Source: Desulfosporosinus nitroreducens (lineage in GTDB: Bacteria > Bacillota > Desulfitobacteriia > Desulfitobacteriales > Desulfitobacteriaceae). From it: a stretch of DNA of 64,000 nt. A program made the translations under genes and the position numbers. Under the pieces are notes generated by a model. It saw nothing but the letters and a program-made list of their open reading frames with translations, was not told the origin of the DNA and made no database searches. Shown piece by piece: positions 8,004 through 15,907 of this stretch (position 1 is the first letter of the stretch; the number at the start of each line of letters is the position of its first letter). The stretch is from contig NZ_JAMHFY010000004.1 of NCBI RefSeq assembly GCF_023897015.1, positions 186,001-250,000 on the forward strand, read 5' to 3'.

Positions 8004-9407
8004 CTATCTTAGCAGCTCTACCCCCGCTATTCCTGGTCTAGTCATCTCATATGGGTTTAAAATCAAATCAAGTTCCTCTTTCGATAGAATCCCTTTTTCT
8101 AAGACGATTTCCGAGACTGGCCGCCCATAAAGAATGGCCTCTTTGGCTATGATTGAAGCCACTTCATATCCCACATGGGGATTAATTGCAGTAACTAGTC
8201 CGACACTGTTTTCCACCATTGCCTTGCAACGTTCAACATTTGCGGTAATACCTGCGACACAGCGGTCTCGGAAGACACGGGTCACATTGCGCAAAATGTC
8301 CAGGGATTGGAGTAAATTAAAAACGACGACGGGTTCCATAACATTGAGCTCAAGTTGGCCGGCTCCACAGGCTAAGCCGATGGTAAAGTCATTCCCTTGA
8401 ACCTGAAAAGCTACCTGATTGACCACTTCAGCGATTACTGGATTAACCTTTCCTGGCATGATGGAAGAGCCCGGTTGCATCGGTGGCAAATTTAATTCAT
8501 TTAACCCGGTTCGTGGACCAGAGGCCATCAAGCGCAGGTCATTGGCTATTTTTGAAAGGTTGACCGCCAAGGTCCTTAAAGATCCGGAAACTTCCATGAA
8601 TGCATCTGTGTTCTGAGTAGCATCCACCAGATCCTCGGCAAGACGCAAAGGCAAACTCGTCCATTCTTGCATCAGCTCTGTCACTTTTTCAATATAGCGA
8701 GGATCAGCATTTAACCCAGTGCCAACTGCCGTTGCTCCCATATTTATAACTTCAAGAGATCGAATGGCTTCTTTAATTCTCTTAATATCCCGCCCTAACA
8801 TGTGCGCATAGGCTGCAAATTCCTGTCCTAAGCGAATGGGAACAGCGTCTTGAAGATGAGTTCTCCCCATTTTAATGACGCCATCAAACTCTTGGGCTTT
8901 ATCTTCAAAGGATTGGCGCAAGATATCTAAGACTTGGAGCAAATCATGGGCCACATTTAAACAAGCAATACGAATTGCCGTGGGAAAAACATCATTGGTG
9001 CTTTGAGCCATATTTACATGAGTGTTGGGGTGAACTTTGGAATACTCACCCTTTTCCCCGCCTAGAATCTCAATCGCCCGATTAGCAATGACTTCATTAG
9101 CGTTCATATTCATAGACGTCCCAGCCCCGCCCTGAATCACATCCACCACAAATTGCTCGTGAAACTTTCCTTCGATCAATTCCTTAGAAGCTTCAACAAT
9201 AGCCTTACCAATCCCAGGACTCAAAGCCCCAATATGCATATTCGCTTCAGCCGCAGCACCTTTAACCATACCAATAGCACGGATCAATTCTCGATGAGGA
9301 GGATATCCGGTAATAGGGAAATTCTCCGTCGCACGGAGTGTTTGAATACCATAATACACGTCATCCGGGACTTCATGAACTCCAATCAAATCCTTTTCTT
9401 GCCGCAT
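8004..9407 (-). CDS. aspA: Aspartate ammonia-lyase
   Basis: This enzyme of the fumarase/aspartase superfamily deaminates L-aspartate to fumarate and ammonia. At 467 residues it has the usual length. The superfamily signature GSSIMPGKVNPVIAEVVNQV lies near residue 317, and TNDVFPTAIRIA and MGRTHLQDAVPI contribute to the active site at subunit interfaces. The whole pattern favours aspartase over class II fumarase, but sequence alone does not exclude fumarase activity. The start has GGGGAG upstream. It would feed fumarate to the fumarate reductase encoded at 25-28 kb. A repeat array directly upstream leaves no obvious native promoter. Confidence 0.9.
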   Translation of the reverse strand: MRQEKDLIGVHEVPDDVYYGIQTLRATENFPITGYPPHRELIRAIGMVKGAAAEANMHIGALSPGIGKAIVEASKELIEGKFHEQFVVDVIQGGAGTSMNMNANEVIANRAIEILGGEKGEYSKVHPNTHVNMAQSTNDVFPTAIRIACLNVAHDLLQVLDILRQSFEDKAQEFDGVIKMGRTHLQDAVPIRLGQEFAAYAHMLGRDIKRIKEAIRSLEVINMGATAVGTGLNADPRYIEKVTELMQEWTSLPLRLAEDLVDATQNTDAFMEVSGSLRTLAVNLSKIANDLRLMASGPRTGLNELNLPPMQPGSSIMPGKVNPVIAEVVNQVAFQVQGNDFTIGLACGAGQLELNVMEPVVVFNLLQSLDILRNVTRVFRDRCVAGITANVERCKAMVENSVGLVTAINPHVGYEVASIIAKEAILYGRPVSEIVLEKGILSKEELDLILNPYEMTRPGIAGVELLR

Positions 9408-9446
9408 ATCTCATATCTCCCCTACATTTTTTGTCTTTAAAAACCA

Positions 9447-10385
9447 AGAGGGTCGCACTCACACGTAGCGACTCCTCTGCGTGAGTCGTATCCAAACTCG
9501 GCTTTAATCCGCTTTCATCCAGCAGGGCGGAAAACAGGGACGTTTCCCGCCGGCCATGCGACACGGTCCCTTCTCGCCATCCTTGGCTACAGGGACACTT
9601 GGCCATCCATGGCCTGCGGACGTCGCACTGGCCGAAACACGTGTGTTTCGCCCTGCCCGCTTGCATCCGGATTAAAGCCCTAGTTTGACACGACGACCGC
9701 ACGGCCAAGCAAGTGTTGACGCGACCCTCCCACGACAAACGAGGAACGCAACAACCGTGCTCCCACGTTCCTATTGACCCAAGAAGATCGCGTCCACACG
9801 ATCCCAACAACCGTCCACCCCGCATTCCCCTGACCCAAGAGGGTCGCGTTCACACGCAGCGACGCCTCTGCGTGAGTCGTAGCCAAACTCGGCTTTAATC
9901 CGCTTTCATCCAGCAGGGCGGAAAACAGGGACGTTTTCCGCCGGCCATGCGACACGGACGTCGCACTGGCCGGGAACCCTGCTCTCATGCATCCGGATTA
10001 AAGCCCTAGTTTGGCACGACGACCGCACGGCCAAGCAAGTGTTGACGCGACCCTCCCACGACAAACGAGGAACGCAACAACCGTGCTCCCACGTTCCTCT
10101 TGACCCAAGAAGATCGCGTCCACACAATCCCAACAACCGTCCACCCCACATTCCCCCTGACCCAAGAGGGTCGCGTTCACACGCAGCGACGCCTTTGCGT
10201 GAGTCGTAGCCAAACTCGGCTTTAATCCGCTTTCATCCAGCAGGGCGGGAAACAAGGACGTTTCCCGCCGGCCATGCGACACGGACGTCGCACTGGCCGG
10301 GAACCCTGCTCTCTTGCATCCGGATTAAAGCCCTAGTTTGGCACGACGAGCGCACGGCCGAGTAAGTGTTGACGCGACCCTCCCC
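9447..10385. repeat. Three-copy tandem array of a 220-bp palindromic element
   Basis: Three units begin GAGGGTCGC and end GCGACCCTCCC: 9447-9731, 9838-10057 and 10165-10385. They are separated by two nearly identical linkers of about 107 bases, giving a period near 327. Each unit is an imperfect palindrome: the left half (GTAGCCAAACTCGGCTTTAA) is mirrored by the right half (CCCTAGTTTGGCACGACG). The first unit is about 65 bases longer because it contains a module (about 9565-9619) shared with another repeat family. The array fills the space between cimA and aspA. No credible gene is seen; open frames here are repeats of each other. Confidence 0.85.
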
Positions 10386-10433
10386 CGACAAGAAAGAAGA
10401 TCGCAAGGTCCGTACCCCGTCCCCCGTCGCAAC

Positions 10434-12017
10434 CTACCTCCCACTCCATATCGTCCAATTAATCGCATCCAGCAACGCCTGAGCACTCGCCCTCAAAATA
10501 TTCTTAGAAACCCCGATGGTCCCCCACACTTCATTCTCCAGGCGAGTATCTATTATTACACGCACGATAGCTTCTGTTCCGTGCGAGCCGTCCAGTACTC
10601 TTACCTTATAGTTCACTAACTCGCTTTTGCCTAAGATTGGGAAGAACTTGGCCAAGGCCTGTCGCAAAGCTGTGTCTAAGGCATTGACCGGGCCGTTTCC
10701 TTCTGAGGCAATTTGTACGGTTTCCTCACCCACTTTAACCTTGACTACGGCGACGGAATCAAGTTCTCCTCGCAGAGGATCACTCCAAACATGATAATCT
10801 AAGACTTCAAACATGGGAGTACTTAACTTCCCAAGTGTACGTAAAAGTAATAGATCCAGACTCCCTTCCGCAGCTTCAAATTGGTATCCATTATGCTCTA
10901 ACTCCTTGATCTCATTCATGGCAATCTCAACTCGCGGATCGTCCTTGCGCATTTCAGGCTCGAAGCGACGCAGGCGTTCCAGGATATTAGCTTTCCCAGC
11001 TTGGTCAGAAATTAAAATACGTCGTTCGTTTCCGACTTCAGCTGGATTCATGTGTTCAAAGGTTCGTTGGTTTTTCAGTATCGCATCCACGTGCATTCCC
11101 GCCTTATGAGCAAAGGCACTTCGCCCCACAAAGGGCTGTTTCTCATCAAAAGGTGCATTCGTAAGCTCCGCAACATAACGTGAGAAGGCAGTGATCTTTA
11201 ATAAAGCAGCATCTGAAACGACATCATAGTCTCCTTTGAGCTGTAATAAGGGAATAAGGGTGCTTAAATTAGCATTGCCACACCGTTCTCCAAATCCATT
11301 CCAAGTTCCTTGAATTTGAGTTACCCCAGCTTCCACTGCAATCAGTGAATTGGCAACAGCAAGGCCTCGATCATTGTGGACATGAATGCCCAGCTCTTGG
11401 GGCGAAAAATCCTTCTTGACTGCTCGAACCCCAAGACTAATTTCCCCCGGCAGGCTTCCTCCGTTTGTATCACATAAAACAATGGTCTTCGCCCCACCGT
11501 CAAGTGCGGCAGAAATACACTTTAATGCATAATCAGGGTTTTCCTTAAAACCGTCAAAGAAGTGCTCTGCGTCAAAAAAGACGTCTCGTCCTTGCTGAAG
11601 CAAAAAGGAAACCGACTCTCGAATGATGCGGAGGTTTTCCTCTAGTGTTGTCCGTAAAACGTCCCGAACATGTAAATCCCAGGTTTTCCCGAAGATCGCG
11701 ATGGTCTTTGCCCCTGAAGCCAGAAGTTTAAGCAGGATTTCACTCTTTTCCGGAGACTCCATAACCTTGCATGTACTGCCAAAGGCCACAATACTTGTCA
11801 GAGGGGATTGCAAGTTCCGGCATTGCTGGAAAAACTCATCATCCCGCGGGTTAGCACCAGGCCATCCTGCTTCGACATAAAGATTTCCCATATCCTCGAT
11901 TCGTTTTATATAACTAAGTTTATCTTGGGTGGAAAAATGAATTCCCTCCCCCTGAGCACCATCTCTCAATGTTGTATCATAAATTGTAATTTTTCTCTTC
12001 TTCTGATTTTGATTCAT
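10434..12017 (-). CDS. cimA: (R)-citramalate synthase
   Basis: This DRE-TIM metallolyase condenses acetyl-CoA with pyruvate to citramalate, the first step of the threonine-independent isoleucine route. The catalytic loop YDTTLRDGAQGEG is at residues 13-25, the metal-binding HVHND lies in the barrel, and ERCGNANLSTLIPLL is the conserved glycine-rich segment. A C-terminal LeuA-like allosteric domain follows (about 390-527). Length and N-terminus match CimA (TIGR00977) better than 2-isopropylmalate synthase, although I cannot exclude overlapping activity. The GGGGGAG ribosome site precedes the ATG. A riboswitch and its own promoter lie upstream. Confidence 0.88.
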   Translation of the reverse strand: MNQNQKKRKITIYDTTLRDGAQGEGIHFSTQDKLSYIKRIEDMGNLYVEAGWPGANPRDDEFFQQCRNLQSPLTSIVAFGSTCKVMESPEKSEILLKLLASGAKTIAIFGKTWDLHVRDVLRTTLEENLRIIRESVSFLLQQGRDVFFDAEHFFDGFKENPDYALKCISAALDGGAKTIVLCDTNGGSLPGEISLGVRAVKKDFSPQELGIHVHNDRGLAVANSLIAVEAGVTQIQGTWNGFGERCGNANLSTLIPLLQLKGDYDVVSDAALLKITAFSRYVAELTNAPFDEKQPFVGRSAFAHKAGMHVDAILKNQRTFEHMNPAEVGNERRILISDQAGKANILERLRRFEPEMRKDDPRVEIAMNEIKELEHNGYQFEAAEGSLDLLLLRTLGKLSTPMFEVLDYHVWSDPLRGELDSVAVVKVKVGEETVQIASEGNGPVNALDTALRQALAKFFPILGKSELVNYKVRVLDGSHGTEAIVRVIIDTRLENEVWGTIGVSKNILRASAQALLDAINWTIWSGR

Positions 12018-12071
12018 AGTTCTCCCCCTCTATTTCTCCGGCACAACCGCGGCTATAAAGAATAATACTCA

Positions 12072-12190
12072 AAAGCCCCATAACGAGTTCCTAAGAACTT
12101 GCCACGGGGCTTTTTTCCCACACGGTGTAGCTGGTATCTTTCCAACCTGTATCGCTCGGTCCAGACCCTTTCAGCGGAACCCTAGATACA
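12072..12190 (-). promoter_or_regulatory. ykkC-family riboswitch, probably ppGpp (subtype 2a), with terminator
   Basis: The minus-strand leader of cimA contains CTAGGGTTCCGC, then TCTGGACCGAGCGA, then ACACCG and GGGAAAAAAGCCCCGTGG in the order and spacing of the ykkC aptamer. It ends in a terminator stem (AAAAGCCCC... paired with GGGGCTTTT) that shares its 5' strand with the last aptamer helix, as expected for a switch that prevents termination on ligand binding. The ykkC class senses guanidine, ppGpp or PRPP depending on subtype. The ppGpp assignment rests on the branched-chain amino acid gene downstream and is inference. Confidence 0.8.
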
Positions 12191-12204
12191 CTTCTTATTG
12201 TGCT

Positions 12205-12234
12205 ATTATACGACAGGTGCACGTTGATATACAA
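12205..12234 (-). promoter_or_regulatory. Putative promoter of the cimA riboswitch transcript
   Basis: On the minus strand TTGTAT (12229-12234) and a consensus TATAAT (12205-12210) are 18 bases apart. The aptamer starts about 15 bases after the -10 box. The site lies directly after the rex stop codon. Confidence 0.7.
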
Positions 12235-12246
12235 CAGTACAATGAA

Positions 12247-12882
12247 TTAATAACACCTTTGTCCGCAAACATTAAACGTCAATACTTCTAGGTTTACCGC
12301 TAGGTCAACATTACGCAGTTCAATCTCCGGAGGAACATTTAATACCACAGGGGCAAAATTAAGAATGGCAGACACTCCGGAGCAAATTAATTGGTCAACG
12401 ATTTCTTGCGCAAAATCTGAAGGTACAGCTACAATTCCGATTTGGGTACGATTTTGCCTTACAACGGTTTCTAACTGGTCGATAGGCAGAACTTTCACGC
12501 CTTCAACAACGGTTCCGACCTTTTTGGGATCTGCGTCAAAAATACTTGTGATGATAAAGCCACGGTCTCTGAACCCTTTATATGTACTCAACGCCAAGCC
12601 TAAGTTTCCGACCCCAACCAAGGTTACACTCCAATCAGCACTTAACCCGAGAATCCTCATAATATGTTGGCGGAGATCTTTAACATTATAACCGACGCCT
12701 CTTGTTCCAAACTCCCCAAAGTAGGCCAAGTCTTTCCGCACTTGTGCAGGACTAACGCCGACTCCATCAGCAATTTCCCCCGAGGATGTGGTTATAATTC
12801 CTTTGCGATCGACGTCAGTCAAATGACGTGAGTAAACTGAAAGCCGAATAATCGTTGCCTCTGGAATTTTTAGCGTTTTCAA
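12247..12882 (-). CDS. rex: Rex, NADH/NAD+-responsive redox repressor
   Basis: Rex represses fermentation and respiration genes and leaves DNA when NADH rises. The 211-residue product has an N-terminal winged helix (GVSPAQVRKDLAYFGEFGTR) and a Rossmann domain with the dinucleotide motif VGVGNLGLAL at about residues 89-98, plus the conserved FDADPKKVG. The start is a TTG at 12882 behind GGGGGAA. A likely promoter has TATAAT (near 12925) preceded by TTGCGT at 16 bases. Rex targets could include the fumarate genes in this window, but I found no clear Rex operator. Confidence 0.95.
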   Translation of the reverse strand: MKTLKIPEATIIRLSVYSRHLTDVDRKGIITTSSGEIADGVGVSPAQVRKDLAYFGEFGTRGVGYNVKDLRQHIMRILGLSADWSVTLVGVGNLGLALSTYKGFRDRGFIITSIFDADPKKVGTVVEGVKVLPIDQLETVVRQNRTQIGIVAVPSDFAQEIVDQLICSGVSAILNFAPVVLNVPPEIELRNVDLAVNLEVLTFNVCGQRCY

Positions 12883-13014
12883 TAAGTTCCCCCATTTCTC
12901 ACTGGAATTTTGCCTTAATTGCGTATGTTAATTATAGCACTATCAAGGAAAAACGCAATTTGAATCTTTGATCTTTTTACCAATAAGTTAAATTTATGGA
13001 TGCCCCTTTACCTA

Positions 13015-13713
13015 TTATTTACCAGAAAACTTATTAATAACCCTCTGAGACTCAAAAAAAAGTGATAAACCGATGGCTTTTTGCTCTTCCTTTGTGGTTT
13101 TTGTCCGTATTTGGTTATAAAATTGATGAAGGCCTTCTAAGTCTTTGGGCGGATGTTCACCGGCTTGAGTCGTCCATAGTTGCTCTTCCTTAGACAGCAG
13201 TTGCTCATTAAACCCTTTTTCAAGGATTGAATTAACATTTTTTAATAGTTCTGCAGTCAATTGAGCACCATTTCCAGCGACACGAAACGACCGCTCAGGC
13301 AACTGAATTTGTTTGGGAATCGTCGAAAAACCCTTTTCCTCTAAGAGTTGCCGTAATTCCTTAAGCTCATTTGCAGAATGGCTTAAACCAATTCCTACCA
13401 TCCAAGGATTGGCGCTTATTATCTCAGCCTTAAATCCCATCACCGTTAGTTGGTCTTTGAGCAACTGAGCATTATGTTCTTGTTGAAAAAGCCCCGCTTG
13501 ACAGGTCCAAAACGTTACTGTTGGTAAGACTAATATTGTTTCTTGGCTGGTTTTGTCAAGAGTTTGGTTATGCTTTACGCTTACGGTATGTTCACGACTT
13601 GATTGGCCTATGAGCTCCAAATAAATTTTGCCGATTCCCCAAGTCAATAAAGCCAAGGCCATAATTCCTAAAATCAAAACTAGGACAACTCGCAACTGAT
13701 TCACAATCTTCAT
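13015..13713 (-). CDS. SPOR-domain membrane protein
   Basis: This 232-residue product has one N-terminal transmembrane helix (about residues 8-28, VVLVLILGIMALALLTWG) and an external part. The segment from about residue 68 (FWTCQAGLFQQEHNAQLLKD, then LTVMGFKAEI) matches the SPOR fold that binds denuded peptidoglycan glycans. The C-terminal half is helical and unassigned. It precedes rex on the same strand, with 130 bases between them. It may act in septation or spore wall processing; that is inference. Confidence 0.7.
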   Translation of the reverse strand: MKIVNQLRVVLVLILGIMALALLTWGIGKIYLELIGQSSREHTVSVKHNQTLDKTSQETILVLPTVTFWTCQAGLFQQEHNAQLLKDQLTVMGFKAEIISANPWMVGIGLSHSANELKELRQLLEEKGFSTIPKQIQLPERSFRVAGNGAQLTAELLKNVNSILEKGFNEQLLSKEEQLWTTQAGEHPPKDLEGLHQFYNQIRTKTTKEEQKAIGLSLFFESQRVINKFSGK

Positions 13714-13796
13714 TTCTATTCTCCTTCCATTGCTGCATAAAGGACAACTTCTCTACGGGAGGATATGTAGCAGATGGCGGAAATAGACCGTCTATA

Positions 13797-13832
13797 CAAA
13801 ACTTGCCTGGCGCTAAGCGACAGCCATAATGA
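13797..13832. repeat. Possible fragment of the 22.3/37.2-kb repeat family
   Basis: AAAACTTGCCTGGCGCTAAG resembles the left end of the repeat at 22305 (AAAACTTGGCTGGCGCCAAG), differing at three of 20 positions. The similarity fades within about 30 bases. Confidence 0.35.
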
Positions 13833-13867
13833 ACAAATTCGATAGAAATATACTAAAGATAAAACAA

Positions 13868-13896
13868 AGGCCTTGGTACAACACCAAAACCTTTGC
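13868..13896 (-). terminator. Terminator of the DUF47-pit operon
   Basis: The minus strand reads CAAAGGTTTTGGT, a short loop, then ACCAAGGCCTTTG followed by TTTTA. It lies 78 bases after the pit stop codon. Confidence 0.75.
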
Positions 13897-13973
13897 GTTA
13901 ATCTCACGTTTTTAATTATTAGAAAGGCATATAGTTAGTAATCTATAAATAATATCTTATAAAGCTTAATCTT

Positions 13974-14981
13974 TTAAAGGACCTTGGAAAGTATATAGTA
14001 ACAAAGAGCTGCAAGGAGTGAGGTTGTCGGAATTGTCACAACCCAAGCTACAAGCATTTGTTGAGCCACGCCCCAGCGGACTGCAGAAACTCGTTTGGCA
14101 CTTCCAACCCCCATGATAGAACCTGAAACAACGTGAGTGGTAGAAACCGGGAGGTGAAGACCCGGGAGTACAGTTGCTGTCCAAATAACGATTGAGGAAG
14201 TTAAATCTGCAGCAAATCCATTGATGGGCTCCAGCTTAAAGATCTTTCCGCCCATGGTACGGATAATTTTCCATCCACCGGCAGCAGTTCCGGCGGCCAT
14301 TGCTAAAGCACAAGCAAATTTTACCCAAAGTGGGGGGGCAAGAACTGATTGTGACTGCAACCCTGCCGCGATAAGAGCCATGGTGATAATCCCCATGGAT
14401 TTCTGAGCGTCATTAGACCCGTGGTTAAAAGCTAGCAAGCCTGCAGAGACAATCTGCATCTTTTTAAAGCCGTGATTTAGTTTGGACGGTGAAAAATTGC
14501 CAAAAAAATAAGCCAGTAACTTCATTATAATGAAACCCAAACCCATCCCAATCAATGGAGAAATAATTAGAGCCGCTAAAATCTTGCCTAAGCCTTGCCA
14601 CTGCAAAACGCTAAATCCTACCTTGGCAACAGCTGCTCCGGCCATTCCACCAATCAGAGCATGTGACGAGCTGCTTGGAATCCCAAAATACCAGGTAAGC
14701 AGATTCCAAGCAATTGCACTTAACAAAGCTGCAATAACTACTTCTTGTGTCACATACTTCGGAGACACAATATCTTTGGCGATGGTTTGGGCGACTCCAG
14801 TGCTATAGAGAGCTCCGACAAGATTTAAGGTGGCTGCGAGCATTACCGCTCGCTTTGGAGAAAGGGCCCTTGTCGAAACACTCGTAGCAATAGCATTGGC
14901 TGTATCGTGAAATCCATTAATATAGTCAAAAGCCAAGGCTAAAAATACTACGATGACTAACATCACACCAAGACTAGTCAT
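13974..14981 (-). CDS. pit: PiT-family inorganic phosphate transporter
   Basis: This 335-residue integral membrane protein has about ten hydrophobic segments. Both copies of the PiT signature are visible: GFHDTANAIATSVSTRAL near residue 23 and AFNHGSNDAQKSMG near residue 190, together with GIPSSSSHALIGG and LPVSTTHVVSGS, which form the inverted-repeat core. PiT proteins take up metal-phosphate complexes by H+ or Na+ symport. The start overlaps the end of the DUF47 gene by eight bases, the common phoU-like/pit pairing. Confidence 0.95.
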   Translation of the reverse strand: MTSLGVMLVIVVFLALAFDYINGFHDTANAIATSVSTRALSPKRAVMLAATLNLVGALYSTGVAQTIAKDIVSPKYVTQEVVIAALLSAIAWNLLTWYFGIPSSSSHALIGGMAGAAVAKVGFSVLQWQGLGKILAALIISPLIGMGLGFIIMKLLAYFFGNFSPSKLNHGFKKMQIVSAGLLAFNHGSNDAQKSMGIITMALIAAGLQSQSVLAPPLWVKFACALAMAAGTAAGGWKIIRTMGGKIFKLEPINGFAADLTSSIVIWTATVLPGLHLPVSTTHVVSGSIMGVGSAKRVSAVRWGVAQQMLVAWVVTIPTTSLLAALCYYILSKVL

Positions 14982-15600
14982 ATTTCAAGACCACACTTTT
15001 GAGAAGATCTGCGATGGACTCACAGTGATCCAAGGTTGATTCAATGTGTTCCAGGATTTCCTTCCATTTAATGATCTCGATAGGGTCTTTTTCATATTCG
15101 AATAAACGGGCTACTTCTTCGCGATAGAGTTTATCCCCCGCACTTTCTAAGTGATAAATCTCTTCGGCCGCAGCTAAAATATTGGATTTCTTAGAATGCA
15201 GGTTCCCTAAGAAAGAGAAGGCTGACTGAATTTGCTCTGCTGCCAATTCTACTAAGTGAACAAGTTCCAGGGCACCCAATGAAGGTTTGCCTGTACGATA
15301 GAGAAGCATTCTTTCCACTGTACCTTCAGCATAGTCGACAATATCATCAAGAACTTGAGCCAGCTTATAGATATCTTCGCGATCCAACGGGGTAATAAAG
15401 GTACAATTCAGACGTTCTAAGATTTGAGTAGTGACGTTGTCGGCTTCGTTTTCGAACCGATGCATTTGAGCAGCATCTTCGGTAGAGACGCAATCTTGTT
15501 GCATAATACCATAAAGTCTTTTAAGTGATTTAGTGATAATTTCAGTACTTTCAGAAAAAAGCGCAAAAAATTTATCCTCTTTAGGAGACAATTTAAACAT
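14974..15600 (-). CDS. DUF47 PhoU-like partner of Pit
   Basis: DUF47 proteins are all-helical PhoU relatives that regulate or couple to Pit transporters. The sequence shows the expected repeated acidic helices, including FENEADNVTTQILERL and LAQVLDDIVDYAEG with E/D-rich metal-binding motifs. I place the start at the ATG at 15600 (MFKLSPKEDKFFALFSEST) behind GGGGG rather than 11 codons upstream, giving 208 residues. It is the first gene of the operon, behind a Pho-box-like promoter. Confidence 0.92.
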   Translation of the reverse strand: MFKLSPKEDKFFALFSESTEIITKSLKRLYGIMQQDCVSTEDAAQMHRFENEADNVTTQILERLNCTFITPLDREDIYKLAQVLDDIVDYAEGTVERMLLYRTGKPSLGALELVHLVELAAEQIQSAFSFLGNLHSKKSNILAAAEEIYHLESAGDKLYREEVARLFEYEKDPIEIIKWKEILEHIESTLDHCESIADLLKSVVLKYD

Positions 15601-15726
15601 AAAATACCCCCAGCCTAAAATTCTCAAATTCACCGGAAACCCAAGCTATTTCAGAAGTCGGGATTTCCATTGTTTTTCAACAAACACTGTGAATATCTTT
15701 CGACAGTATGGTTTATCCCACGGAGT

Positions 15727-15788
15727 ATTATATCAAATACTAAAAGTTTTGTGTTAAGTTTATGTTAAGTTTTTAACAAAGTATTAAC
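15727..15788 (-). promoter_or_regulatory. Pho-box-like repeats and -10 box for DUF47-pit
   Basis: On the minus strand, four TTAAYA-like hexamers (TTAATA, TTAAAA, TTAACA, TTAACA) occur between 15788 and 15752 at offsets of 11, 8 and 11 bases, like the TTAACA repeats bound by Bacillus PhoP. The last occupies the -35 position, 19 bases before a TATAAT at 15727-15732. The arrangement predicts induction in phosphate starvation. Confidence 0.65.
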
Positions 15789-15872
15789 CTAGAGTATATT
15801 TCCCATGACGAGGCCGCTCATCCTCTAATAACCAAGCATAAGCGGCTCTAAGACTCCTGCCTGAATTTAGCC

Positions 15873-15902
15873 CTTCAGGTGGAGTTGAAACTCCACCTGA
15901 AG
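15873..15902. terminator. Perfect 14-bp hairpin after folC
   Basis: CTTCAGGTGGAGTT is followed by two bases and its exact complement. It lies five bases after the folC stop on the minus strand. No T-run follows, so it may protect the mRNA end rather than terminate. Confidence 0.6.
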
Positions 15903-15907
15903 TAAGT

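Noticed and set aside
8004-9407. Class II fumarase instead of aspartase
   Set aside because: The N-terminus and motif context fit AspA better, and the organism already has a class I fumarase in its dicarboxylate operon; activity still needs testing.
9373-10282. Several minus-strand frames of 81-150 codons in the 9.4-10.3 kb array
   Set aside because: They are repeats of one another produced by the palindromic element, have Arg/Cys-rich unlikely composition and no ribosome sites.
9447-10385. CRISPR array
   Set aside because: Repeats are 220 bp with 107-bp linkers that are themselves repeated; no short identical repeats with unique spacers and no cas genes.
13974-14000. CCTTGGAAAGTATATA shared between the pit 3' end and the repeat at 22458
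   Set aside because: A 16-base match is expected about once by chance in a window of this size, and the pit copy is coding.
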